This document shows, one piece after another, positions 1 through 8,147 of a stretch of 36,116 bases of DNA. The position numbers and the translations under genes were made by a program. Position 1 is the stretch's first letter; each line of letters opens with the position of its first letter. The notes under the pieces were generated by a model. It searched no databases. It was given only the letters and a program-made list of their open reading frames with translations, and was not told the DNA's origin. This DNA is from Spirochaetota bacterium (GTDB lineage Bacteria > Spirochaetota > Spirochaetia > Treponematales > Rectinemataceae): positions 5,845 to 41,960 of the forward strand of contig VKGY01000015.1 of assembly GCA_008080685.1 (NCBI GenBank), in the 5' to 3' direction.

Positions 1-492
1 TACGCCCACTATCCCACCTGGACCTTCGACTCCCGCCTCAGGGTGGACACAGCCTACACCAACGACGGCGAAAACCTGGGCTACCACATCCCCCCCAACT
101 CGGATGAAATCCTCCTCCGCCTCGATGCCAGCCCCGCGCCGAGATTGCGCCTCTCCCTGGCCTACAGCCTCATCCGCCACGGGGACAACGAACCTGACTC
201 AATAAGGACTTTCCTGACGCACCCCCAGATCTACGGCGATGTGGACAAGTATCAGAACTACTCGGATTTGGCGGGCTACCCTGACAAAAATTTCTTAAAG
301 GATGGAATCTACGACTACAACCACGCGGGAAGCCTGGAGCTTAGCTGGCGGCCAGCCTCCTTGCCCCTTGAGCTGAGCCTGGGCTACGGCCTTTCCTACA
401 CCTACTGGGACGACGGAGAGGACAAGGGCAGGGCTGTGCCCGACCCGGTTTGGCGGCACATCGTCAAGCTGGGCGTTACGTACCAAATGTAA
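1..492 (+). CDS. C-terminal part of a probable outer-membrane beta-barrel protein
   Basis: The reading frame is open from the first base of the window, so the gene starts upstream; a GTG at 43 is internal and is not a credible start. The visible 163 residues alternate polar and hydrophobic residues in short strands rich in Tyr, Trp and Leu, with Asp/Asn/Gly-rich turns. The protein ends in a strand of the LGVTYQM type, close to the very C-terminus, as outer-membrane barrels do. Loops such as the GDVDKYQNYSDLAGYPDKN stretch look like extracellular loops. It could be a porin-like or capsule-assembly (Wzi-like) barrel, but no family-specific motif is visible. A strong terminator follows 20 bases after the stop, so this is the last gene of its transcript. 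The barrel assignment rests on composition and the C-terminal strand only. Confidence 0.55.
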   Translation, partial: YAHYPTWTFDSRLRVDTAYTNDGENLGYHIPPNSDEILLRLDASPAPRLRLSLAYSLIRHGDNEPDSIRTFLTHPQIYGDVDKYQNYSDLAGYPDKNFLKDGIYDYNHAGSLELSWRPASLPLELSLGYGLSYTYWDDGEDKGRAVPDPVWRHIVKLGVTYQM

Positions 493-512
493 AGTCGAGT
501 TGCAAAAAAGCT

Positions 513-551
513 AGACCAAACGCAGATAGACTTGCGTTTGGTCTTTTTTTT
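513..551 (+). terminator. Rho-independent terminator after the barrel gene
   Basis: A perfect 12-bp stem (513-524 AGACCAAACGCA, 533-544 TGCGTTTGGTCT) with an 8-base loop is followed by a run of T through 551. It lies 20 bases downstream of the barrel stop codon, on the correct strand to end that transcript. Confidence 0.9.
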
Positions 552-566
552 ACCCATACTGTCACT

Positions 567-1620
567 ATGATTGAAAGAGAGTGGTGGAAAAACCAAATAT
601 TTTCATTATGGGAGCGACGGCCTATAGTCTGGCTATCCGGAGTGCGCCGCGCAGGGAAAACAATGCTATGCCGCAGTGTGCAAGGGATACGGTATTACGA
701 TTGCGAGTTGCCCTCGGTTCGCAGGGAGTTGGAAGATCCTGAGGCCTTCTTGAGATCCTTGCCGGAAGGCATGATCGCCCTGGATGAAATTCATCGCCTG
801 CAGGATCCCGTGGCCTTGCTCAAGATAGCCGCGGATTATTTTCCCCGCATAAAGATAATAGCTACCGGATCCTCCACCCTTGGGGCTTCGGCAAAATTCA
901 AGGATACCCTCGCGGGAAGGAAGAGCGAACTCCGCCTTACGCCCCTGTGCGAAAAGGATTCCAATTTTCCCGGCTACGGAGACAGGAAAAAACGCTTTCT
1001 TCGAGGCGGCTTGCCCGGATTTTTCCTGGAAGAAAGCAGGGACGACAAAGATTATTCCGAGTGGATGGAAGCCTTCTGGGCCAAGGATATACTCGAACTC
1101 TTCCGCCTGGAGAGAAGAGAATCCTTCCTAAAATTCGCTGAGCTGCTGCTCGCCCAAAGCTCAGGACGCTTCAATTCAGCGGCCTTCGCAACCGCATGCG
1201 GAGTATCCCGGCCAACTATCGTCAACTACCTGGCGATTCTGGAAGCCACCCACCTCGTATGGGTCTTAAGACCCTTCAATACGCGCCATTCCAAGGAAAT
1301 ACTCTCCACTCCCCCGGTCTACGGCTTTGATACAGACTTTGTCGCTTGGTCCCAAGGCTTGCACGAAATATATCCTCTGCTGGAGGGACAAACAGGGAAG
1401 GGAAGTGGATTTTATCCGACAGCCCAAGGGGAAGCCTCCCGTGGCCATCGAAGCAAAATGGTCCTCCTCGGCCTTCGATCCTGCGGGTATCAAGGCGTTT
1501 CGAACCCTTCATCCCGGTTCTGAAAACATAGTTGTAGCCAACGATATCAGCCAACCGTACACAAGAGAGATAGCGGGACTCCTGGTTCGTTTCTGCCCCT
1601 TGGACCAGGTGGCTGATTAG
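567..1620 (+). pseudogene. AAA-type ATPase with DUF4143, broken by an internal deletion and frameshift
   Basis: The N-terminal frame from ATG 567 has the look of the widespread ATP-binding AAA_14/DUF4143 family (unknown role, often mobile). It has a Walker A GVRRAGKT at residues 25-32, a Walker B ALDE at 71-74, an ATGSS sensor segment and then the DUF4143 part (VYGFDTDFVAW). The rest of the family signature (CWRDKQGREVDF, then IEAKWSSSAFDP) is found in another frame, ending at 1620. Between FVAWSQG (ending 1358) and CWRDKQ (from 1378), family members normally carry about 25-30 residues including the LWEHLVLNEL helix; these are missing. The lesion is therefore a deletion of a length not divisible by three, within about 1356-1370. 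Translation from 567 instead runs out of frame to a stop at 1523. The ATG sits 16 bases after a terminator and has no clear ribosome binding site, so expression also looks impaired. Confidence 0.8.
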
Positions 1621-1632
1621 CTCGATTGGATT

Positions 1633-2406
1633 TCACCTCAGCCTGTCGTTGAAGCCTTTGATGCGGGGCATGGGGCCTTTGTAGAGGCTCTTGTCGCCCC
1701 CGGCCTGGTCGATCCGCGCCTGCATGGCGGCCCGTGCCGCGGCGGCCAGGGTCTGGGCGGCGTGGATGTCAACCGAGAGCCGCCCTGATGGGCTGGGCGG
1801 GGCGATGGGCGGAAGGAGGTGGACCTCGGCCTTGACGCCCAGGGAAAGGGGTCCAAGGCGCCGTTTTTTGAGGACCGTGACTACGGGAAGGACAAAGGCG
1901 CCATGACGGATGGCGAAATGGAAGGCTCCGGGCTTGAAGGGCCGTATCTCCTGGTTTCTCATGTGGCATTCGCCTTCGGGGTAGAAATGGCAGAGCCCCC
2001 GGGTGGAAAGGGCGGTCGCGACAGCCTGGTCCACAAGGGCGAGGCGGGCCCTGTCCTTGGGGAGGGGAAGTGCGCCGAAAAGGCGCACAAGGGTGCCAAG
2101 CCCAGGGCTTGCAATGGTTTCCTCCAGGGCGGTGAAGTAAGTGAGGCGGGGCGCGAGGGAAATCGAGTGAAGCATGGGATCCAAGAGCAGGGCGTGGTTG
2201 GATACAAGGATCAAGGGCTTATATCTGCCGTCTGACATCCTCAGCCTGAGGGCTGCCTTCGCCTCCGGGTTCTTGCGTATCCTGAAGCCGAAAAGCCCAA
2301 GGCCAAGAAGATAGCCCAGGATGTCAGCAAGCCAGGTCAGGCAGAAGCTGGCGGCCAGGAAGAGAGGCTTCCTTGTGACCAGGGGGTCGCCCGGTTTATA
2401 CGCCAT
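1633..2406 (-). CDS. PlsC-family 1-acyl-glycerol-3-phosphate-type acyltransferase
   Basis: This 257-aa protein belongs to the lysophospholipid acyltransferase (PlsC/LPLAT) family, which moves an acyl chain from acyl-ACP or acyl-CoA to a hydroxyl of a lipid acceptor at the inner face of the cytoplasmic membrane. The catalytic HX4D motif is present (His71, Asp76 in NHALLLDPML), and so is the acceptor-binding FYPEGE motif around residues 141-146. A hydrophobic segment at about 15-40 would anchor it. It is the last gene of a minus-strand run with a glycosyltransferase 18 bases upstream, so the acceptor may be a glycolipid rather than plain lysophosphatidic acid; that part is inference. No strong ribosome binding site is visible before the ATG, which suggests coupling to the upstream gene. 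Confidence 0.85.
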   Translation of the reverse strand: MAYKPGDPLVTRKPLFLAASFCLTWLADILGYLLGLGLFGFRIRKNPEAKAALRLRMSDGRYKPLILVSNHALLLDPMLHSISLAPRLTYFTALEETIASPGLGTLVRLFGALPLPKDRARLALVDQAVATALSTRGLCHFYPEGECHMRNQEIRPFKPGAFHFAIRHGAFVLPVVTVLKKRRLGPLSLGVKAEVHLLPPIAPPSPSGRLSVDIHAAQTLAAAARAAMQARIDQAGGDKSLYKGPMPRIKGFNDRLR

Positions 2407-2424
2407 ACACTGCCGCTCTGCGCC

Positions 2425-3567
2425 CTACCGGACTATCCGGCCCTTCCATACTATACCCCTGCCCTGGGAAAAAATCCTATGCGCCCGCCAGGCCGCGGAA
2501 AGAGTGTTGACGTAGATCACAGGATAGAGAAGGGGAATGTACCAGGGGAGCTTCCTCTCCAGGGCCACCACAAACCAGACGAACATACTCAAGAGCACGG
2601 AGAGGCGAAGCTCGGGCTGGATCCGGGCCAGGGGGCTGGAGGCTGGGAAAAAGGGAGGGATCCAGATCGAGAGGATGATGGGGAGGAATACAAGCAGGGG
2701 CAGCAAAATCGTGGCCGCCGCCAGGATGGGGAATTTTTTTTCGATATAGTCGTAGACGTTTTTCGAAATCCCATCAATAGCGTGGCGGTAGTCCTTGAAC
2801 ATCCTGCAGGAGACCTGGTCCTTCAAGTCCGCGAAGACCACCCTGTAGCCCTGACGCTTCATGCGACGCACAAAGTGCACATCCTCGGAAACCTTGTCTT
2901 TCACCGATTCGTAGCCCCCACTGAGCAGGTAGGCGGCTCTGTCGACAAAGACGAACTGGCCGATGGCGTGGGAAATCCGAGGGTGGAGGGACTGCAAGGT
3001 GAGCCAAAGGGGCATGTACCCCATGGTGAGAAGGTAGATCATGGGAAACACCAAGGAGTCGCCGAGGGTGGCCGCCTTATGCTGGACATAGCCCGAGACA
3101 AAGTCGGCGGCGTAGTAATTGGCTAGGCCCGCCGCCTTGCCGATGCTGTCCGACCTATGGATCGTGTCCGCGTCGGTAAAAAGTAACCGGCTTCCCCTGG
3201 CCCTTTTCGCCAGGCTATGGAGGGCGTGGGGCTTTCCGTACCAACCCTCGGGCAGAGGTCCTCCTCGGATCATGAAGACCGTCTCGGGATAGCGTTTTAC
3301 GAAGCGTTCGATGATAGCCCCGGTTCCGTCCGATGACTGGTCGTCGTAGACGATGATCTCGAAATCCTCGTATTCCTGGCGGATCAGGGACTCCAGGCAG
3401 GCTTCAAGATTGGCAGCCTCGTTGCGCGCCGGCACAAGAACCGACACCTTGCCGCCCGTGGTTTCCTGGGGAATGAGGGAACTCCACATGAGCCACAGGG
3501 TGTTGAGAACCGTGAAGGCCAGCATGAAGGATGGAATTGCGAGGCAGAAGGTGGCGTAGAAGATCAT
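2425..3567 (-). CDS. Membrane-bound family 2 glycosyltransferase
   Basis: A 380-aa GT2 enzyme that uses a nucleotide-sugar donor. An N-terminal membrane segment (about 5-30) is followed by the GT-A domain. VSVLVPARNE starts at residue 41, the nucleotide-binding DD is at 75-76, the metal-binding DxD-type TDADT is near 131-135, and SEDVHF with the Q-G-Y-R helix at about 227-242 supplies the likely general base and acceptor region. Three or four hydrophobic segments fill the C-terminal 130 residues. The layout resembles the HpnB/CrtQ-like group that glycosylates hydrophobic carriers. The start codon overlaps the upstream TPR gene by ATGA, indicating translational coupling, and a PlsC-type acyltransferase follows. 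The pair suggests synthesis of an acylated glycolipid; the sugar and the acceptor cannot be read from sequence. Confidence 0.85.
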   Translation of the reverse strand: MIFYATFCLAIPSFMLAFTVLNTLWLMWSSLIPQETTGGKVSVLVPARNEAANLEACLESLIRQEYEDFEIIVYDDQSSDGTGAIIERFVKRYPETVFMIRGGPLPEGWYGKPHALHSLAKRARGSRLLFTDADTIHRSDSIGKAAGLANYYAADFVSGYVQHKAATLGDSLVFPMIYLLTMGYMPLWLTLQSLHPRISHAIGQFVFVDRAAYLLSGGYESVKDKVSEDVHFVRRMKRQGYRVVFADLKDQVSCRMFKDYRHAIDGISKNVYDYIEKKFPILAAATILLPLLVFLPIILSIWIPPFFPASSPLARIQPELRLSVLLSMFVWFVVALERKLPWYIPLLYPVIYVNTLSAAWRAHRIFSQGRGIVWKGRIVR

Positions 3568-4331
3568 TTTTTCAAGGTTCCTAATCTTTCCAAAGCATAG
3601 CGATTATGAGGATAAAGCTCAAGGGCCGCGGAGAACCAGGCCAGGGCGCCGGCCTTGTCCCCGGCTTTCTCGTAGGCCGTGGCCATGCAGGCACGCAGGT
3701 CGAAAAGCTCGTCCTTGGCCAAGCCCCCGGGGATGCCCCCGGGGATGCCTCCGGGGCGGGAGGCCAGGGCCTTGTCGACCAAGCGGATCGCCTCCTGTGG
3801 GTCCCCGCCGAATACCCTGGGCGGATAGGCCTTGGCTGAAGCGGTGATCAAGAGTGCCCCGAGATTGGAGGGATCGAGCTCGAGGATTTTCTTGGCCAGG
3901 GCGGGAACCTGGGGGCCCTTGGCCGCCAGAAAAACCAGGTCCTTGAGGATGGCAAGCTCAGAGAGGGCCTTGGCCTTGGCCAGGAGTCCCGGAACCTGGG
4001 GATTTTCCGCCTGGGCGAGGTAGCGGTCGGCCGCGGCGATGGCCGATTCGAAGCAGGGGATCGCCCTCTTCGTATCTCCGTTTTCTTTGTAGCCCCGGGC
4101 GAGGAAATAGTCGATCGCGGATTGGCGGAGATGCTGCGCCGTACCCTGGGGCGAGAGGCTTTGGGCTTTTTGCGCCTCCGCTTCGATTTCCGCGAGGGGC
4201 GCGCTGTCGTAGACCGCGTCGCGGAGGGCTTCTAGGCCGAGGCTGTCCTGGGCGGCGGCGGTTTTGGAGACGATGAGGGCGAGGGCGAGAAGAATCGCCG
4301 CCGCCCGAGGCCGCGCTGTAGGAAATCCCAT
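3564..4331 (-). CDS. Secreted/periplasmic TPR-repeat protein
   Basis: A 255-aa protein with an N-terminal signal peptide (hydrophobic stretch at about 11-25, AAA before QDSLG). It is made almost entirely of Ala/Leu-rich helix pairs of the tetratricopeptide type; the last repeat (YEKAGDKAGALAWFSAALEL) is the clearest. TPR proteins are scaffolds, so no enzymatic role is implied. It contains a short in-frame repeat, GGIPGGIPGGL, made by a 12-base tandem duplication near 3720-3757, probably a flexible loop that varies in length. It is the first gene of the minus-strand run with the glycosyltransferase and the acyltransferase, and its stop overlaps the next start by 4 bases. A link to envelope lipid assembly is inferred from context only. 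Confidence 0.75.
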   Translation of the reverse strand: MGFPTARPRAAAILLALALIVSKTAAAQDSLGLEALRDAVYDSAPLAEIEAEAQKAQSLSPQGTAQHLRQSAIDYFLARGYKENGDTKRAIPCFESAIAAADRYLAQAENPQVPGLLAKAKALSELAILKDLVFLAAKGPQVPALAKKILELDPSNLGALLITASAKAYPPRVFGGDPQEAIRLVDKALASRPGGIPGGIPGGLAKDELFDLRACMATAYEKAGDKAGALAWFSAALELYPHNRYALERLGTLKK

Positions 4332-4376
4332 GGGCCTAGAGTAAGCCCGGCGCCTTGGCGGGTCAACTGATTACGC

Positions 4377-4405
4377 TTGCGCGCCAACAGTTCTGACACT
4401 ACAGT
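4377..4405 (+). promoter_or_regulatory. Possible sigma-70 promoter for the C69 dipeptidase
   Basis: TTGCGC (4377-4382) and TACAGT (4400-4405) are 17 bases apart in the divergent spacer. The predicted start of transcription would lie just before the strong GGAGG ribosome binding site at about 4411-4416. Both boxes match the consensus only moderately. Confidence 0.3.
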
Positions 4406-4422
4406 AAACCCTGGAGGAAGCC

Positions 4423-5667
4423 ATGTGCGATACCCTGTACTTTGCTCCCGGCCGCCTTTTCGGCAAGAATTCCGACCGCAATCCCGCCGAACCCCAGACT
4501 CTGGTCTTGGTGCCCAAAGGTGAGACTCCGGAAGGTCCGAGCCTGGCCTTCGCCCTTTCCAAGCCCAGCTGGATGACAGGGGGCGAGATGGGTATCAACG
4601 AGGCGGGCGTGGCCATGGGCAACGAGGCGGTGTTCTCCAAGTACAAGCCCGCCAAGGACGGGGTCCTGGGAATGGAGATCCTCCGCAAGGCCCTTGCCAG
4701 GGAGCGCACCGCCAAGGAAGCCCTTGAATTCATCTGCGCCTTCGTGGAAACCCACGACCAGGGCGGCAACGGAGCCTACAAGGGCTCCCTGTACTATGAC
4801 AACTCCTATCTCATCGCCGATCCGAATGAAGCCTATGTCCTCGAGACCGCGGGCCGCCGCTGGGCTTGGCGCGCCGCCGCGCCCAGGGACGCCATCTCCA
4901 ACTGCTATTGCATCCAGGAGGACTACAAGCGCCTTGATGTCCAGACCCGGAAGGAAATAGCCCCGGTGAACGAAAGGGCGGCCTGCTCCGACGAGGCCGA
5001 CCCAGGAAGGAAGGGCGAAAAGGAATCCTTCAAGGCCCATGTGGAAAACCCCTTCTACCTCCGATTTTCCAAGGCCGAGATCCGAAGATCCCACGCCCTC
5101 TCCCTTCTTTCGGAGCTCAAGGCGCCAAAGGCCCAGGCTTCAAGCCTAACCCTTCCCTTCTTCGATATCCTCAGATCCCACGGCAACTTCGATCCCAGGG
5201 CCCGGTTTTTCAAGAATATGGAAAGCCTCTGCGTCCACGAAGGCCTCCTGCCTCCGGTCTCCGCCTCCACCGCCTCCATGGCGGTCCAGTACAAGGGTCA
5301 GTCCGGGGCTGTCCTCTGGTTCTCAGGCACGTCATATCCTTGCATTTCCCTGTACAAGCCCCTTCTTTTGGCAGGCGGAACCTTCTATCCCCTCTGGAAG
5401 GCCTACAGCTACGTCGAGGGCGCCGAGGCTGCCACAGCCTATTGGCAGCGCTTCAGGGACTGGACAGTCCGGTCCAAGGCAGGGGGACCTAAGTGCCTAG
5501 ACCAGGCTTTCAAGGCGGCCCGCGACCAAGCCCAAGAGGCCTTGGTCCTCATCGCCGACCGTGCTTGGGAATCCCTGTCCGAGAAGGGCGACACGGTGGC
5601 CCTCTCTGTCTTGGCCCAGGAGGCCGGAGCTGTGGTGGCCGGCTGGGAAAAGGACTGCGGCCTATAG
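4423..5667 (+). CDS. Peptidase family C69 (secernin-like) dipeptidase
   Basis: A 414-aa Ntn-hydrolase-fold peptidase. The protein starts MCDTLYF, so removal of Met exposes Cys2, the N-terminal nucleophile of family C69 (PepD/secernin group). The following FGKNSDRNPAEPQ stretch is the family signature. There is no signal peptide, so it acts in the cytoplasm, cutting dipeptides. The start is firm: CTGGAGGAAGCC precedes the ATG. Full length compared with secernin-type members (about 400-480 aa). The next gene begins 16 bases after the stop and is probably co-transcribed. A dipeptidase fits a genome that also carries an Opp importer and a GGT in this window. Confidence 0.85.
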   Translation: MCDTLYFAPGRLFGKNSDRNPAEPQTLVLVPKGETPEGPSLAFALSKPSWMTGGEMGINEAGVAMGNEAVFSKYKPAKDGVLGMEILRKALARERTAKEALEFICAFVETHDQGGNGAYKGSLYYDNSYLIADPNEAYVLETAGRRWAWRAAAPRDAISNCYCIQEDYKRLDVQTRKEIAPVNERAACSDEADPGRKGEKESFKAHVENPFYLRFSKAEIRRSHALSLLSELKAPKAQASSLTLPFFDILRSHGNFDPRARFFKNMESLCVHEGLLPPVSASTASMAVQYKGQSGAVLWFSGTSYPCISLYKPLLLAGGTFYPLWKAYSYVEGAEAATAYWQRFRDWTVRSKAGGPKCLDQAFKAARDQAQEALVLIADRAWESLSEKGDTVALSVLAQEAGAVVAGWEKDCGL

Positions 5668-5683
5668 CCGCGGAAAGCCAGCC

Positions 5684-6328
5684 ATGGGCGCATCGCGCAA
5701 AGGCGGGACTTCAGCCATAGTGGTGGCCGCCGCCCTTCTGGGGGCAGCGGTCCTGGGAGCGGTATTTTTCCTTCCCCGGCCGCCAGAAATCAAGGAAACC
5801 TGGAAGATCTACGTCCAGAGCCTCTCGCCTGAGTCAAGGATACTTGCCCTTTCCTCCACCCAACGTTACGCCGCTTCCAAGGAGTTCACTACGAGGCTCC
5901 TCTCGGTCCTCCACCTCAAGGCTTCAATTGAGCTAGAGGCCTGGGCCGATGTCCATTACGTGGTGGACGCCTCGGATACCCAGGCCTGGGACTTCGCCTG
6001 GGACGGAAAGGCCAAGATCCTTAGAGTAAAAACCCCCAAGCCGGATTGCCTTCCCCCTGCGGTAAGGACCGAAACCATAGAAATCCGCGCCAAGGGGGCC
6101 AACCTCCTCACCAACACCCTCTTCCGCCTCAAGGAAGAGGCCTCAAAGATGGAAGCCGATCTTTCAGCCGACCTATTGCGCCAGGCCAAGGCAACCCTTG
6201 TGGATCCGGAGATCAGGCGGGGCATCGCCATGGGAATCGAGGGCGCCGCCTTCTCCTTCTGCGCTTCGGCTTTGAAAATAAAGCCTAAGGCGATCGAGGT
6301 GGTCCTGGGCGACGGGGCGGTGGAATGA
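5684..6328 (+). CDS. Single-pass membrane protein, DUF4230-like
   Basis: The preferred start is ATG 5684, 16 bases after the dipeptidase stop; a longer frame open from 5561 lies inside that gene. The 214-aa product has one N-terminal membrane helix (residues about 10-30) followed by an extracytoplasmic domain. That domain has alternating strands (LSSTQRYAASKEFTTRLL, ASIELEAWADVHYVVD, AKILRVKTPKPDCLPP) and a long charged C-terminal helix. This pattern resembles DUF4230 proteins, whose function is unknown; the match is from memory of the family layout and was not tested. It is probably in one transcript with the dipeptidase. No catalytic motif is visible. Confidence 0.6.
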   Translation: MGASRKGGTSAIVVAAALLGAAVLGAVFFLPRPPEIKETWKIYVQSLSPESRILALSSTQRYAASKEFTTRLLSVLHLKASIELEAWADVHYVVDASDTQAWDFAWDGKAKILRVKTPKPDCLPPAVRTETIEIRAKGANLLTNTLFRLKEEASKMEADLSADLLRQAKATLVDPEIRRGIAMGIEGAAFSFCASALKIKPKAIEVVLGDGAVE

Positions 6329-6426
6329 GCGATCGCAAATTCATTTTAAGGCTTTTTTAGGCTTGACCTATCCCCGCTTCGGTTCCACACTGAGGTAAAT
6401 CATATTATTTGAGGAGGATCTTCCCA

Positions 6427-8115
6427 ATGAAAAAACTCGTATCCCTGTTTGTGGTAATCGCTCTTGCGGGCGGAGCCGTTTCGGCTCAAGGACCCTTGAA
6501 TCTCTACGGCCGCGGCGCTTCCGGCACCCGGGGCGTGGTCGCGGCGGCCAAGCCGGAAGCCTCCCAGGTGGGAGTGGAAATCCTGCGCAAGGGCGGCAAC
6601 GCCGTGGATGCGGCGATCGCCACAGCCTTCGCCCTGGGCGTACTCGAACCCAACGCCTCAGGCCTTGGGGGCGGCGGATTCCTTATAATAAAGATGGCTG
6701 ACATGAGGGAAGCGGTGGTGGTGGACTTCAGGGAGCGCGCTCCCGGGGCCTCCACGGCGGACATGTACCAACTGGACGCCTCGGGGCGTCAGGTGGGCAA
6801 GAAATCCTTCGAAGGCGGACTTTCGGTGGGAGTGCCCGGTGAGGTGAAGGGACTTCTGTACGCCCTGGAGAACTACGGCTCCAAGAAGCTGGACAGGATG
6901 CAGATTCTCGAGCCGGCCATTTCCTGGGCAACCAAGGGAGTTCCCGTCACCGTCAACCTGGCTTCTATAATAAAGGACAATTTCCAGAAGCTGATGGAGT
7001 TCGAGGAAGGGGCCAAGATCTATCTGGACGAGGGCCTTCCCTATGAAATCGGGGACACCATCAAGAATCCCGGCCTCGCAAGGGCTCTGGCCTTGATCGC
7101 GGCGGGTGGGGAAGACGCCTTCTACAAAGGCCCCATGGCGGAAGCCATGGTGGCAGAAGTGAAAAAGAGGGGCGGCATCCTCAGCCTGGAAGACCTGGCC
7201 ACCTACGAGGTGAAGATCCGCAAGCCCGCGGAAGGGACCTATCGAGGCTACAAGATCCTCTCTGTGCCTCCCGCCTCCTCGGGCGGAACCCATCTGGTCC
7301 AGATGCTAAACATCATGGAAAACTTCGATGTGGCCAAATCCGGCCGCATGACAGCCGCCACGGCCCACCTCTGGGCGGAGACCATGAAGATGGCCTTCGC
7401 CGACCGGGGCAAGTTCATGGCGGACACGGATTTCGTCAAGGTTCCCTTGGCTGGATTGGCCAGCAAGGCCTATGCCAAGGATCTGGCCGCCAAGATAGAC
7501 CCGGCCAAGCCAATGGCCAGCGCAACGGCGGGCGACCCCTCCAAATACGAGTCGGGCAGCACCACCCACCTCTCTGTCATGGACAAGGACGGGAACATGG
7601 TGGCCATCACCAAGTCCATCAACTACTTCTTCGGCTCCGGCGTGGTGGTTCCCGGCTACGGCTTCATCATGAACAACCACATGGACGACTTTGTGTTCCG
7701 CCCGGGCACGGCCAACTCCATTGAGCCCGGAAAGCGCCCCCTCTCCTCCATGAGCCCCACCCTGGTGCTCGACCCCCGGGGCAGATCCTTCATGACCATC
7801 GGCTCCCCCGGCGCCACCCGGATTTTCCCGGCGGTTGCCCAGATCATCTCCGACGTGGTGGATTTCGGCACTCCCATCCAGGAAGCCATCCTGGCCCCTA
7901 GGCTCTTCCAGATGGCATCAGGCGCCCTCAACATGGAGGGCCGCTATTCCATCAACACCTATGAGGCCTTGAAGAAGCTCGGCCACACGGTCACGGTCCG
8001 CGGCGACTGGGACGCCTACTTCGGCGGCGTCCACGCCGTGGTCTACGACTACGACAAGGGCCTGCTTTTCGGCGGGGCGGATCCTAGGCGCGATGGCCAG
8101 GCTTTCGCCTACTGA
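6427..8115 (+). CDS. ggt: Gamma-glutamyltransferase (GGT), periplasmic/secreted
   Basis: A 562-aa proenzyme that hydrolyses or transfers the gamma-glutamyl group of glutathione and gamma-glutamyl peptides. The start ATG 6427 is set by an AGGAGG site at 6411-6416; a TTG at 6409 would put that site inside the gene. A signal peptide (residues 1-20, ending SAQG) sends it out of the cytoplasm. Family marks are GGNAVDAAIATAFALGVLEP, GLGGGGF, the autocleavage site before Thr379 (GS-TTHLSVMDKDG), the LSSMSPT loop and GSPGATRI. Thr379 would become the new N-terminus and nucleophile of the small subunit. The length matches GGTs of other diderms. It leads a tight cassette with a permease, a tiny membrane protein and an acyl-amino-acid hydrolase-like enzyme, which suggests that the released products are taken up or further deacylated. 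Confidence 0.93.
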   Translation: MKKLVSLFVVIALAGGAVSAQGPLNLYGRGASGTRGVVAAAKPEASQVGVEILRKGGNAVDAAIATAFALGVLEPNASGLGGGGFLIIKMADMREAVVVDFRERAPGASTADMYQLDASGRQVGKKSFEGGLSVGVPGEVKGLLYALENYGSKKLDRMQILEPAISWATKGVPVTVNLASIIKDNFQKLMEFEEGAKIYLDEGLPYEIGDTIKNPGLARALALIAAGGEDAFYKGPMAEAMVAEVKKRGGILSLEDLATYEVKIRKPAEGTYRGYKILSVPPASSGGTHLVQMLNIMENFDVAKSGRMTAATAHLWAETMKMAFADRGKFMADTDFVKVPLAGLASKAYAKDLAAKIDPAKPMASATAGDPSKYESGSTTHLSVMDKDGNMVAITKSINYFFGSGVVVPGYGFIMNNHMDDFVFRPGTANSIEPGKRPLSSMSPTLVLDPRGRSFMTIGSPGATRIFPAVAQIISDVVDFGTPIQEAILAPRLFQMASGALNMEGRYSINTYEALKKLGHTVTVRGDWDAYFGGVHAVVYDYDKGLLFGGADPRRDGQAFAY

Positions 8116-8147
8116 GCGTGCCTTTCCATTAAACCTGGAGGATCCCT

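Noticed and set aside
6329-6426. GCGATCGC octamer and a TTGACC before ggt as regulatory sites
   Set aside because: The octamer overlaps the previous gene's end and occurs once here; TTGACC has no -10 box at a proper distance.
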